From: Xanthomonas codiaei
GTDB lineage: Bacteria; Pseudomonadota; Gammaproteobacteria; Xanthomonadales; Xanthomonadaceae
NCBI RefSeq assembly: GCF_002939785.1
Contig: NZ_MDEC01000020.1
Location: 1-64,000, forward strand
Direction: 5' to 3'
Length of the DNA stretch: 64,000 nucleotides
Both the position numbers and the translations under genes were made by a program. Under the pieces are notes generated by a model. That model was given only the letters and a program-made list of their open reading frames with translations. It had not been told where the DNA came from and did no database searches. Position 1 is the stretch's first letter. Each line of letters opens with the position of its first letter. Below are positions 1 through 7,937 of this stretch, piece by piece.

Positions 1-149
1 CCGTGACCGCGCGCTCGGACGAAGCCGCCGAACCGGCCGCGCAGCAAGCCGGTTTCGACAGTTTCCTGCGCAAGCCGCTGACCGGGGACATGCTCGCCGA
101 CACCATTGCCGAAGCGCTGCGGCGCGCTCGGCTGCGCGAGGATGGGTAG
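1..149 (+). CDS. C-terminal end of a response-regulator receiver domain (partial)
   Basis: Only the last 49 residues are inside the window; the gene starts before base 1. The fragment contains FLRKPL, which matches the conserved lysine-proline turn near the end of CheY-like receiver domains, followed by a short amphipathic helix and the stop. Because it ends right after the receiver, it is probably the tail of a hybrid histidine kinase or a stand-alone receiver protein. The rest of the architecture cannot be judged. An inverted repeat lies between this stop and the convergent exporter gene. Confidence 0.7.
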   Translation, partial: VTARSDEAAEPAAQQAGFDSFLRKPLTGDMLADTIAEALRRARLREDG

Positions 150-235
150 ACATTAGCGCTCGACGTGCGCGGTACAGCGTTGTAGCGGCAGCGCTGGCAC
201 GGCGAAGGAAAGAACTTCCATCCAGGATCGACAGC

Positions 236-269
236 CATGCCGCGGAGACGCGCGTGTCACCGCGGCATG
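236..269. terminator. Inverted repeat between convergent genes, possible bidirectional terminator
   Basis: Perfect 10-bp arms CATGCCGCGG (236-245) and CCGCGGCATG (260-269) surround a 14-nt loop, between the stops of two convergent genes. There is no T-tract, so intrinsic termination is only a possibility. Confidence 0.4.
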
Positions 270-276
270 CACTTCA

Positions 277-1710
277 CTACTCGGCAACCGCTTCGACCTC
301 CTTCGGGTGCGGTCGTGTCTCGGCCAGCTGCCAGAAAATCAGCGTGGATGTCAGGGTGATGCCGCCCACGCACAGGAAGGTGGCATGCAATGCAGCGGTG
401 GCGCCGTGCGTATCGCCCAGGTGCGTGTTGAACGCGGCCAGCAGGCTGCCGGCTGCCGCCGCGCCGAAGCCGGTTGCCAGCATCATCACCATCGACAACA
501 GGCTGTTGCCGGGGCTGGCCTGCTCGCGGTCCAGGTCGCGCAGGGTGACGGTATTCATGACGGTAAACTGCAGCGAATTCACCCCGCCGAAGCAGGCCAG
601 CTGCAGCAGCCGCACCCACAACGGTTGGCCGGCCTCGATCAGCGCGAAGCTGGCCATCGCCAGGCCCACCAGCACGGTGTTGACCATCAGCGTATTGCGG
701 TAGCCGAAGCGCCCCACCAGTTTCACCGCCGCGCGCTTGGCGGCCATGCCGGCCAGCGCCACCGGCACCATCATCAGCCCGGCGTGCATGGGGCTCATCT
801 CCAGGCCTACCTGCAGCAACAACGGGATCAGAAACGGCATCGAGCCGCTGCCCACCCGTGCGAACAGGTTGCCCAGGATGCCGATGCGATAGCTCGCCAC
901 CTTGAACAGCGCCAACGGAAACAAGGCATTGGCCGCGGTGCCGGCATGCAGCCAGTAACCGGCAAGCGCGGCCAGCCCACCGATCGCCAGCAACATCACG
1001 AAGGCATGGCGCATGCCAGGCTCGGCGATGCCGTCCAGCGCCAGCGACAAGGCCACCATGCCGAACGCCAGCATCAGATACCCCACCAGATCGAAGCGCT
1101 TGCGCGCGTCGCCGTAATGGTCCGGCATGATCTTCAAGGCAGCGATGAATCCGAGGATGCCGATCGGCAGGTTGATCAGGAACACCCAGTGCCACGACGC
1201 CACTTCCACCAGCCATCCGCCCAGCGTCGGGCCGATCAGCGGGCCGATCAAGGCGGGAATGGCGATGAAGCTCATTGCGCGCAGGAAGTCTTCGCGAACC
1301 ACCGTCTTGAGCACCGCCAGCCGCCCGACCGGCAACAGCATCGCACCGCCGATGCCTTGCACCACGCGCGCGGCCACCAGCTGCGGCAGCTGATGCGCGA
1401 CGGCGCATAGCAGCGAGCCCAGCGTGAACACGATGATGGCGGCCAGGAAAGTACGCCGGGTGCCGAAGCGGTCGGCGATCCAGCCCGAGGCCGGGATGAA
1501 CATCGCCACCGCCAGTGCGTAGCTGAAGACCACCGACTGCATCTGCAGCGGGCTTTCGCGCAGGCTGCGCGCCATCGACGGCAACGCCGTGTTGACGATG
1601 GTCGCATCCAGCATCTGCATGAAAATCGCCAGCGACACCAGCCACAGCAACGGCTTGGCGTCGGCATAGGCACGCACGGCGGGAGCGGGGTGGGGCATGG
1701 GCATCGCCAT
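277..1710 (-). CDS. MFS drug exporter, DHA2 (EmrB/QacA) family
   Basis: Predicted 14-helix inner-membrane drug/proton antiporter of about 477 residues. After a short cytoplasmic lead, helix 1 carries MLDATIVNTALPSMA, the DHA2 signature with a membrane-embedded aspartate. A loop motif (GWIADRFGTRRTF) matches the MFS motif between helices 2 and 3, and GPTLGGWL resembles motif C of antiporters. The start is uncertain: methionines at 1710, 1704 and 1698 all precede the first helix, and an upstream in-frame extension to 1770 lacks exporter features. It is divergent from the regulator at 2139; a perfect 16-bp palindrome lies in the shared upstream region. Substrate unknown. Confidence 0.85.
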   Translation of the reverse strand: MAMPMPHPAPAVRAYADAKPLLWLVSLAIFMQMLDATIVNTALPSMARSLRESPLQMQSVVFSYALAVAMFIPASGWIADRFGTRRTFLAAIIVFTLGSLLCAVAHQLPQLVAARVVQGIGGAMLLPVGRLAVLKTVVREDFLRAMSFIAIPALIGPLIGPTLGGWLVEVASWHWVFLINLPIGILGFIAALKIMPDHYGDARKRFDLVGYLMLAFGMVALSLALDGIAEPGMRHAFVMLLAIGGLAALAGYWLHAGTAANALFPLALFKVASYRIGILGNLFARVGSGSMPFLIPLLLQVGLEMSPMHAGLMMVPVALAGMAAKRAAVKLVGRFGYRNTLMVNTVLVGLAMASFALIEAGQPLWVRLLQLACFGGVNSLQFTVMNTVTLRDLDREQASPGNSLLSMVMMLATGFGAAAAGSLLAAFNTHLGDTHGATAALHATFLCVGGITLTSTLIFWQLAETRPHPKEVEAVAE

Positions 1711-2138
1711 CGGAAAGATTGCGCAGTATCTGCTGGGTACTGTGCAGGAAGTCGCAACGCCATGCATCACGCCGTTGCATGAGCCCGCCGCAGCGCTGCA
1801 TGGCTGCAGCGGCGACGAGTGAGACGCGTCTCACCCAATCGAATCGTGGATGGACCGGGTGCCACGAATCGTCGGGACAGGGCAGTGGTGGCGTGTTAAT
1901 GCCCGATCAGGCTTGCAACATGCGGTCGATTCGCAGGCGAATCCGTTGCCCCTCCACGGGGCCAGCCACCGCAAGCGAGGAGCGTCCCTGGTTGTGGCGG
2001 ATCGATCGAAGGCAGGCGAGGCGCATTGGACCGCAACGCGGAATCGACCGGTGGAGCGTTGCCGACGGTCTGGTCAGGGATGGCGCGACTTGGGTATGGC
2101 CGCCTTCCGAGCGCGCCAGTATCAGGTCGAACACACCC
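1711..2138. other. Divergent intergenic region upstream of exporter and AraC-type regulator
   Basis: About 430 bases with no convincing gene. It holds the 16-bp palindrome at 1819-1834. The regulator's reading frame stays open through the region from 1719, but the N-terminal extension it would give has no recognisable features. Confidence 0.6.
1819..1834. promoter_or_regulatory. Perfect 16-bp palindrome, candidate operator
   Basis: GTGAGACGCGTCTCAC is a perfect palindrome about 110 bp upstream of the exporter start and about 300 bp upstream of the AraC-type gene. Size and placement suit a TetR-like or other dimeric repressor site. No repressor gene of that kind is adjacent, so the cognate protein is unknown. 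Confidence 0.45.
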
Positions 2139-3677
2139 ATGGAAAAACAGGTCTTCGAGGTATTGCAGCGTGCCTATCTCCCGGGCGATCCCCTGGCAGA
2201 AATGCTGGGAAAGATCGCTGTCGAATTGTCGCGGAGCGGGAGTGCGAGTGGTGCGGCGTGCGGGTTTGTCGCAATCGAACATGGCGGTCTATCGGCTGTG
2301 GATCTGAAGCAGGCGCACACAACGATCACGCGGTGTTTTCCCGTCCGGCATGCCCGGCACGTGCTCGGCACCTTGAACGTGGTGCCCGCCGAGGGCGGGT
2401 TGACTCCGCAGGCGGAGAGGCTGTGCGAGCAGGTCGCCACGTATTGCGGGTATCTGATCAAGCGCGACGCCGCGCGCGCGTTGGCGCAGGAGCGGTTCGG
2501 TCGATCGACGTCGATCGTGGGCGTGAGCGAAGAGGTCTGGGCGATCGACACCTTCGTCGAGCACGCGGCGTACAGTGCCTTGCCGGCCATCGTGCGCGGC
2601 GAGTTCGGTACCGAAAAGGAACAGGTGGCGATCCTGCTGCATGCCGCTGCGCCCTGGCGCGATGGGCCGTTCGTGGCGATCGATTGCAGCGCTCCTGCCG
2701 ACGCGCCGGCCGCATGGTTCGAGCGCGCAACCGGAGGAACATTGTTCCTGCAAGGTGTGGACGAGCTCGACGACGCCTTGCAGCGCCAGTTGGCCGGTCA
2801 GCTTCGGGGTCGCTGCAGTACCTGGTCTGCGTTAGGCAGCGAGGACTTGCCCCGAATAGTTGCCTCCACGACCGCCGATCCATCGCGCCGCGTGCGCGCC
2901 GGACGCTTTTCGCGGGCGCTGCTCTCGCAACTGGATGTCCTGTCGTTCGAGCTCGCGCCGTTGCGCAAGCGGCGGGCGGACATCGGCTTTCACGTCGAAC
3001 GCGTGCTGGATCGGCAGGGATTGGATCACGGTCAGGTGGTCACTGAGGCGCTGATGGACGCCCTGATCCACTACCCATGGCCCGAAAACCTCCAGGAACT
3101 GGAGCGGGTGGTGCTGCGGCTGGCGGTCATGACCGCTGGCAGGCCGGTGGGGGTCGCCGACATTCAGCGCCACGCACCGCGTCTGTTGGAAGGCCGGGAC
3201 TACGAATCGCAGCGCGATGTGCGCTCAGCGATGCCATCGCAGGCCGATGTTCCGGTCAAGCCAACGCCGCCGGAAACCCCGGTCGACTGGATCGCCGGCC
3301 TCCCGCACCGCCCCGGCCAACGTCTGGCCAGCCTGCACGACGCACTGCGGCGCGCCCTGGTGCATCTGGGCGAGCACTACGCCGATCCGCTGACCCTGGG
3401 CGATCTGGCCCGGCAGGCGCACGTCAGCCAGTCGCATCTGGGCTTTTTGTTCCGCGACGAACTCGGTACCCCGTTCAAACCGATGCTGCAGCAGCTCCGT
3501 ATCGAAAAGGCCAAAGAGCTTTTGCATCGGCAACCGAAGCTGCGCATCACCGAAGTGGCGCTGAAGGTCGGCTTCGGCGACCTGAGTCATTTCGAGAAGA
3601 GCTTCCGGCGACTGGTAGGGGTAAGTCCGCGTGAGTTCCGTAACGTCGGTGCCCAGGTCGGTGCGTCACCGGTCTAG
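2139..3677 (+). CDS. AraC-family regulator with degenerate NtrC-type (bEBP) domain
   Basis: 512-residue regulator from the ATG at 2139; the frame stays open further upstream but without family features. Residues 1-125 may be a GAF-like sensor. Residues 126-350 resemble the ATPase domain of sigma-54 activators but look catalytically dead. The Walker A equivalent reads GEFGTEKE (154-161) instead of GESGTGKE, the Walker B position reads TLFLQG (201-206) instead of TLFLDE, and the GAFTGA loop is missing. WPENLQELE (314-322) keeps the family's late motif. Residues 399-502 form an AraC double helix-turn-helix (ITEVALKVGFGDLSHFEKSFRR). It probably binds DNA without driving sigma-54. It is convergent with the R-body-like operon, its stop overlapping that operon's last stop in CTAG, so it may control that operon (inference). 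Confidence 0.8.
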   Translation: MEKQVFEVLQRAYLPGDPLAEMLGKIAVELSRSGSASGAACGFVAIEHGGLSAVDLKQAHTTITRCFPVRHARHVLGTLNVVPAEGGLTPQAERLCEQVATYCGYLIKRDAARALAQERFGRSTSIVGVSEEVWAIDTFVEHAAYSALPAIVRGEFGTEKEQVAILLHAAAPWRDGPFVAIDCSAPADAPAAWFERATGGTLFLQGVDELDDALQRQLAGQLRGRCSTWSALGSEDLPRIVASTTADPSRRVRAGRFSRALLSQLDVLSFELAPLRKRRADIGFHVERVLDRQGLDHGQVVTEALMDALIHYPWPENLQELERVVLRLAVMTAGRPVGVADIQRHAPRLLEGRDYESQRDVRSAMPSQADVPVKPTPPETPVDWIAGLPHRPGQRLASLHDALRRALVHLGEHYADPLTLGDLARQAHVSQSHLGFLFRDELGTPFKPMLQQLRIEKAKELLHRQPKLRITEVALKVGFGDLSHFEKSFRRLVGVSPREFRNVGAQVGASPV

Positions 3678-5458
3678 GCGTCGGGTAGCAGCGTCTTGAT
3701 GGTTTCGTGCTGCTTGGACAGCAGATCACGCAGCACGAACTCTCCGATCAGCGCAGCGGCCGCCTTGCGCTGACCGTCGATGTCCAGCAGCGCTGCATAT
3801 GCATTGGCTGGATCGGACGCGCTGGAATAAAACGGTGCCTGCGCGTCGGTGGCGGTGGTGAGAGTCAAAAAGGCGATGGCTGTTTTTGCGAACGGCGGTT
3901 TTTTGTGTTTGACGAACACCACCAGTGTGCACTCGTAGCTGAGCCCTCCTACCCGTGGCGTGTTGTGTGGTTGGGCCAGGACCTGGACGTCCTCGCCAAG
4001 CCAGCGTCCGACCGCTTGCTCGAATGCGGCAATGTCCAGCCCTCGTAGCTGTTTGTGGGTCACCCGTGCCACCGCCGCCATGTCGACGCCGGAAAAGCGC
4101 AGTTGGTCGATCGCCAGATAAGGGCTCTGGGCGAGGATGCTCATCAACCGTAGATCATCGCTGGAAGCGGCCGAAAGCACGACCGGCCCAGTGAAGGATG
4201 CCGACAGTAGCGTGAGCAGGGTGCCGGTGCCGTAGCGTGCGGCCTGGATGCGTGTGCGCGTGGCATCGGTGGGTTGCCCGTTGACGTAGTCCGGTGCGGC
4301 TCCCAACGTACGTGCACGCACCGATGCCATCAAAGCGTTCACCAGCGCGGTGGCGTCGTCGCCAACTTGCCCGACGTGTCTCCCCGCCATTTCATTGAGC
4401 ACATCTTGAAAATGTGGTAGCTGCGCTTTGGAGGCGTACCAGGCGTGGATGGCGGCCACGCGCTCGCGTCGCTTGGCCTCCTTGTGTGCGCCCAGTGCGA
4501 GCGGGTCGCTGGCGATCTCGCACAACATCAGCAGATTTTCGCGCAGATGATAATCCAGGTCCGGTAACGGCAATTGCCAGCGCTCCTGCGCGCCGCCAGC
4601 AGTGGCGATGGTCAGGTGGCCGTTCTCCATCTCCGACCAGATCGCGATCGCTTCGATCGTGTCGCGGCGCGGCAGGCTAACGTCGATCAATTCCATCAGG
4701 ATGCCGCGTGGACTGGCCGGTTGCGTAACAATCCGGTCGACATAGGTTTCCATGAGGTTGGCGTGCCAGGTGTAACCGAGGCGATAGAGCACGAACGGCT
4801 TGATTCCGTCATTCAGCACGATCCCTGGCGGGGATGGTTTATCGCGCTCGCCGATCGTGGCGATCTCCACGCCGGTATAGGCGGACAGGCCGGTACGGTC
4901 ACGCTCGAAGACGCGGCGCAATGTCTGCGGCGCGTCACAGGTGACCAGACACCTCACGTCGACTGTGTTCGGACTCCATTGCGCGCGTGGAATGGGGTAA
5001 AGCTGTTCCGACAGCGGAGATTCGAGTGCCGTCAGCAGACCAAGCTCGAAGGCGATGAGGACGCCGGCCTTCTTCATCTCATCGACGACGATGTCTTCGA
5101 CTTCCGCATGCAGCGCATCCTGCACGGACGTGGGAAGCCAGGGGTCAATCGCGACCTGCGTGTCCCAATCCGAGCTTCCCGAATCGAACAGGTGCTGGTC
5201 CTGCCCTTGCAACAGGTCCATGCATGCTGTGAATGCATTGCCGCCTTTGATGTAGAAACGTGCCAGCGGCTGGTCGCCGCGCAACATGAATCGCTCGCGC
5301 ACCGCGATGCATAGACCCGCGATCCGATCCTGGATGGTGCCCAAGGCCTGGATCACTGCAGCGCGCACGTTGGGATAGCGCGCCGCGTCGTTGATCCGCT
5401 TGGTCAACTCGCCGCTGATCGCACGGCGCAGTTGTTCTTGTTCGGAAGATTCCTTCAT
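3674..5458 (-). CDS. Unknown protein with possible nucleotidyltransferase-like N-terminus; end of R-body-like operon
   Basis: 594 residues from the ATG at 5458, which has GAGG seven bases upstream. I do not recognise the family. FYIKGGNAFTACMD (68-81) followed by SSDWDTQVAID (95-105) resembles the GG...DxD arrangement of nucleotidyltransferase-fold proteins such as AbiEii/MNT toxins, with D97, D99 and D105 as possible metal ligands. The remaining 480 residues have no familiar motif, signal peptide or obvious membrane segment. It is the most distal gene of the minus-strand series, 40 bp after the DUF1906 gene. The nucleotidyltransferase reading is tentative. Confidence 0.6.
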   Translation of the reverse strand: MKESSEQEQLRRAISGELTKRINDAARYPNVRAAVIQALGTIQDRIAGLCIAVRERFMLRGDQPLARFYIKGGNAFTACMDLLQGQDQHLFDSGSSDWDTQVAIDPWLPTSVQDALHAEVEDIVVDEMKKAGVLIAFELGLLTALESPLSEQLYPIPRAQWSPNTVDVRCLVTCDAPQTLRRVFERDRTGLSAYTGVEIATIGERDKPSPPGIVLNDGIKPFVLYRLGYTWHANLMETYVDRIVTQPASPRGILMELIDVSLPRRDTIEAIAIWSEMENGHLTIATAGGAQERWQLPLPDLDYHLRENLLMLCEIASDPLALGAHKEAKRRERVAAIHAWYASKAQLPHFQDVLNEMAGRHVGQVGDDATALVNALMASVRARTLGAAPDYVNGQPTDATRTRIQAARYGTGTLLTLLSASFTGPVVLSAASSDDLRLMSILAQSPYLAIDQLRFSGVDMAAVARVTHKQLRGLDIAAFEQAVGRWLGEDVQVLAQPHNTPRVGGLSYECTLVVFVKHKKPPFAKTAIAFLTLTTATDAQAPFYSSASDPANAYAALLDIDGQRKAAAALIGEFVLRDLLSKQHETIKTLLPDA

Positions 5459-5498
5459 GGCGTGGCCTCGGCTCGCAACGGGTGGAGGATGCGCTTGC

Positions 5499-6185
5499 TC
5501 AGGGAGCGCTTGGATCTGCGGCGTCGGAGTAAGTGAGGTCGATCTGCAGACCATCGCAGGGCGTCCCCGGCAGCGAAAGCACCGCGTTCTGTTCGCACTG
5601 CCAAAGCGCGGCATGCGCATAACCGCAGCCCGCTGGATCGCATGCGTTCAACGTCTGAATATCGCCGGCGTAGGTGTGGGTATTGGCATTGGCGACGCGC
5701 CAAGCCCAGATTTGCAGCGCCGGCCCCGGCGCGAGTGCGGCAACCAGGCTGGCGGCCAGCACGTGCGAGCAGTACAGGCCTGGCGCATAACCCGCAGCGA
5801 CCAGTGCCGCGATCCAGGCGCGGATGTAGACGATTGCATCGGGACTGGGGGAGCTGCCGTCTTCCCAGTCCAGATAGACCGTCGCCCCAAAGGGAAAGCC
5901 CTCTTGATGGGCCAGGGCGGCCGCGTTTGCGCCGTCTAGGCTGCCCTGTGCTGCAGTCACGGTATGCGAGCCCGGCCCAGTGGTCTGCTGGCCCAGATAA
6001 ACCGGCGCCAGCCCCCACCCATTGGCGACCAGTGTTGGCCGCCATCCCATCCAGCCAGTGTCGGCATGGCTAGGTGCCGGCGCCAGGTAATAGCCGCACC
6101 ATGCCAGGGAGGTATTGGCCTTCAACCAAGCGAGCGCGGGCAGTCCAGGAAAGCGGTCGGTGTCAAAGCCGAGGTGGAACGTCAT
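5499..6185 (-). CDS. DUF1906 glycoside-hydrolase-like (Rv2525c-type) protein
   Basis: 228-residue TIM-barrel-like protein. The N-terminus LGFDTDRFPG and later WCGYYL, PVYLGQQ, GANAAALA and ATVYLDWED follow the order of conserved strands in the Rv2525c/DUF1906 glycoside-hydrolase-like family. In that family the GFD and the acidic strand end (here YLDWED) line the presumed active site. No signal peptide is visible, so secretion would need lysis or another route. It lies 40 bp upstream of the nucleotidyltransferase-like gene and 56 bp downstream of the Nudix gene, in the same apparent operon as the Reb-like genes. Substrate unknown; a cell-wall glycan is a guess from the family. Confidence 0.75.
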   Translation of the reverse strand: MTFHLGFDTDRFPGLPALAWLKANTSLAWCGYYLAPAPSHADTGWMGWRPTLVANGWGLAPVYLGQQTTGPGSHTVTAAQGSLDGANAAALAHQEGFPFGATVYLDWEDGSSPSPDAIVYIRAWIAALVAAGYAPGLYCSHVLAASLVAALAPGPALQIWAWRVANANTHTYAGDIQTLNACDPAGCGYAHAALWQCEQNAVLSLPGTPCDGLQIDLTYSDAADPSAP

Positions 6186-6241
6186 GGTGAAACTCCGCGT
6201 CTATAGAGTGGTGGTGGAGCAAGAAATCCAGTAGCGAGCAA

Positions 6242-7297
6242 TCAACGAAGGGATTGCAGATGCAGTGCGATCAGCTCGTACCAATCGATGGCCTGGCGTC
6301 TGCCTCGCTGCCAGCCTCTGTCATGCCTGCTCGGAGAGGGCGCGTCGGGCAGTGGTGGATAGGCAATGCCGGCCTTGGCGTAGGCCGCTTCTTCGATAGC
6401 GGAGCGCGTCAAGAATTGATAGGCGCCTAGATGTTTGGCCAGTTGCGATTTATTGACGCGTTGCACACACGCAAGCTCCCAATCGCAGACTCCACTGCCG
6501 TTTGGTCGATTGACCCCGACGCGTGGAATAGTCGCCTGATTGATGGATGTCACGATGGCATCCAGATCAAGTTTGGTAAAGAAGCACGCCAGCCAGAACG
6601 ACTGACCTTGTGTGTCGGTCAATTTGACGGGTGGATCGCCTGGGAAGTGACTCACATTGTCGAGCGAGAAACCGGTCTCCTCGGCAAATTCGCGCCGCGC
6701 CGCTGCCTCGACAGATTCGCCGCCGTGGATGCCGCCACCGGGCAACGCCCATTGACCCGCTTGGTTGACGATGCCTGGTGGCTGGGAGACTGCCCAGCTG
6801 CCGATGTCAGACGCGATCGAGTTGGCCTGCGCGCGCGGCGTATTCCATTGCAGGGGATTGTCGACGGCAGCGGCGATGCTGGATGCAAGCGCATCGGTAT
6901 CGCATCTGATGCTCGGAGCGAGCGCAACGCCGTTGCCACGTGCAATCGTCACATCAATGAGGTTTCTGATGGCGAACAGCGTGTTGTCGGCGATCATTTT
7001 TCCGTCGGGACTGGTGATGCACGCGTCCCTTGCGATCTTGAGAGCACTTGCTGCATCGGGAAAGACAGCGATGCCGTCAGAAAAAACTCCATTTGCCGCT
7101 TGGTAGGCCGCACTTAGCCCGGCATGGGCGGTGTTCCAGTTCTGCACTGGATTTGCATTGATCTCGCAGACCACCGTCAATGCTTCCACTGCCAGCACCG
7201 GTGCCGCATATTCCGCCCACCACCGATTGAGTATGCGTTTGCGCGCGATCAGATAATGGCCGGCCCTGTCCGACACCGCCGCATAGACCTGTGGCAT
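6242..7297 (-). CDS. Nudix hydrolase interrupted by a ~150-residue insertion
   Basis: 351 residues from the ATG at 7297, preceded by GGAG eight bases upstream. Residues 184-210 contain a full Nudix box: G188-x5-E194-x7-R202-E203-F-A-E-E-T-G-F210, which binds metal and hydrolyses nucleoside-diphosphate-linked substrates. The first two Nudix strands appear to sit at the extreme N-terminus (VYAAVSDRAGHYLIARKR, 4-21), followed by NRWW, and the domain resumes at NQAGQWALPGG near residue 178. About 150 residues of unrelated sequence therefore seem inserted between strand 2 and the box. The C-terminal 100 residues include strands typical of Nudix folds. It begins 4 bp after the stop of the Ala-rich gene, implying cotranscription. 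Confidence 0.8.
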   Translation of the reverse strand: MPQVYAAVSDRAGHYLIARKRILNRWWAEYAAPVLAVEALTVVCEINANPVQNWNTAHAGLSAAYQAANGVFSDGIAVFPDAASALKIARDACITSPDGKMIADNTLFAIRNLIDVTIARGNGVALAPSIRCDTDALASSIAAAVDNPLQWNTPRAQANSIASDIGSWAVSQPPGIVNQAGQWALPGGGIHGGESVEAAARREFAEETGFSLDNVSHFPGDPPVKLTDTQGQSFWLACFFTKLDLDAIVTSINQATIPRVGVNRPNGSGVCDWELACVQRVNKSQLAKHLGAYQFLTRSAIEEAAYAKAGIAYPPLPDAPSPSRHDRGWQRGRRQAIDWYELIALHLQSLR

Positions 7298-7301
7298 GCC
7301 A

Positions 7302-7937
7302 TCAGCTCCGATCTGGCGTCGATTGGGGCGACCCATTGGGTGACAGCGAGTTGGGTATGCCGGCGCTCATCGCCTGCTCGGCCTGCTGCTGCGTGGCGGC
7401 AACCGCGGCGGCGGCAGCCTGGTCGGCCTGCTGCAGTGCCTGGTTTGCGCTGTCGACCGCCTGATTGTTGCCGGCTGCGGCGGTCGCCGCGGTCGCGGCC
7501 TGCATGGCCGCCCGCACCGCCATATCGCTGGCCGCCATCGCCTGGTCGATCTGGGCTTGCGCCGCCTTCAGCGCGGCTTCGATCTGCGACGATCCTGATG
7601 GTTGCACCGTGGTGGCTGGTGTCGGGTTCGGGGGCGTGGGCTGGGTATCGTCGGACATCTTGGTGTCTCCTGCAGTGGAAGCGGAATGGATCGGCGCGAG
7701 GTCATCGGTACGCGATGGCTGTATCGGCGCGGCGCGTGGTGCGGCTTGGGTTGGGTGCTGCGCTGCGAGCGCGCGCAGCATTTCGCCCAGCGCGTGTTCG
7801 GCTTGCGCCATGCCCTGGCGGGCGGCCGCCAAGGCAGCGGCGCGACCTGCATGCACCGCGTCGCGGGCCGCGTCGGCGGCGCTGACGACAGGCGGGGCCT
7901 GCTCGGTGGTCGCGGGGAGCGAACTTGATGCGTTCAC
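7302..7937 (-). CDS. Ala/Gln-rich low-complexity protein of the R-body-like operon
   Basis: 211 residues starting with GTG at 7937; the GTGA overlap with the stop of the preceding gene supports translational coupling. The composition is dominated by alanine and glutamine, with helical heptad-like stretches (for example AALKAAQAQIDQAMAASDMA) and a Pro/Ser-rich C-terminus. This resembles the helical, alanine-rich style of Reb proteins, but I cannot align it confidently with RebB. An internal ATG at 7658 has an excellent GGAG site eight bases upstream, so a 118-residue second product is possible. Function unknown; structural or assembly component is a guess from context. Confidence 0.6.
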   Translation of the reverse strand: MNASSSLPATTEQAPPVVSAADAARDAVHAGRAAALAAARQGMAQAEHALGEMLRALAAQHPTQAAPRAAPIQPSRTDDLAPIHSASTAGDTKMSDDTQPTPPNPTPATTVQPSGSSQIEAALKAAQAQIDQAMAASDMAVRAAMQAATAATAAAGNNQAVDSANQALQQADQAAAAAVAATQQQAEQAMSAGIPNSLSPNGSPQSTPDRS

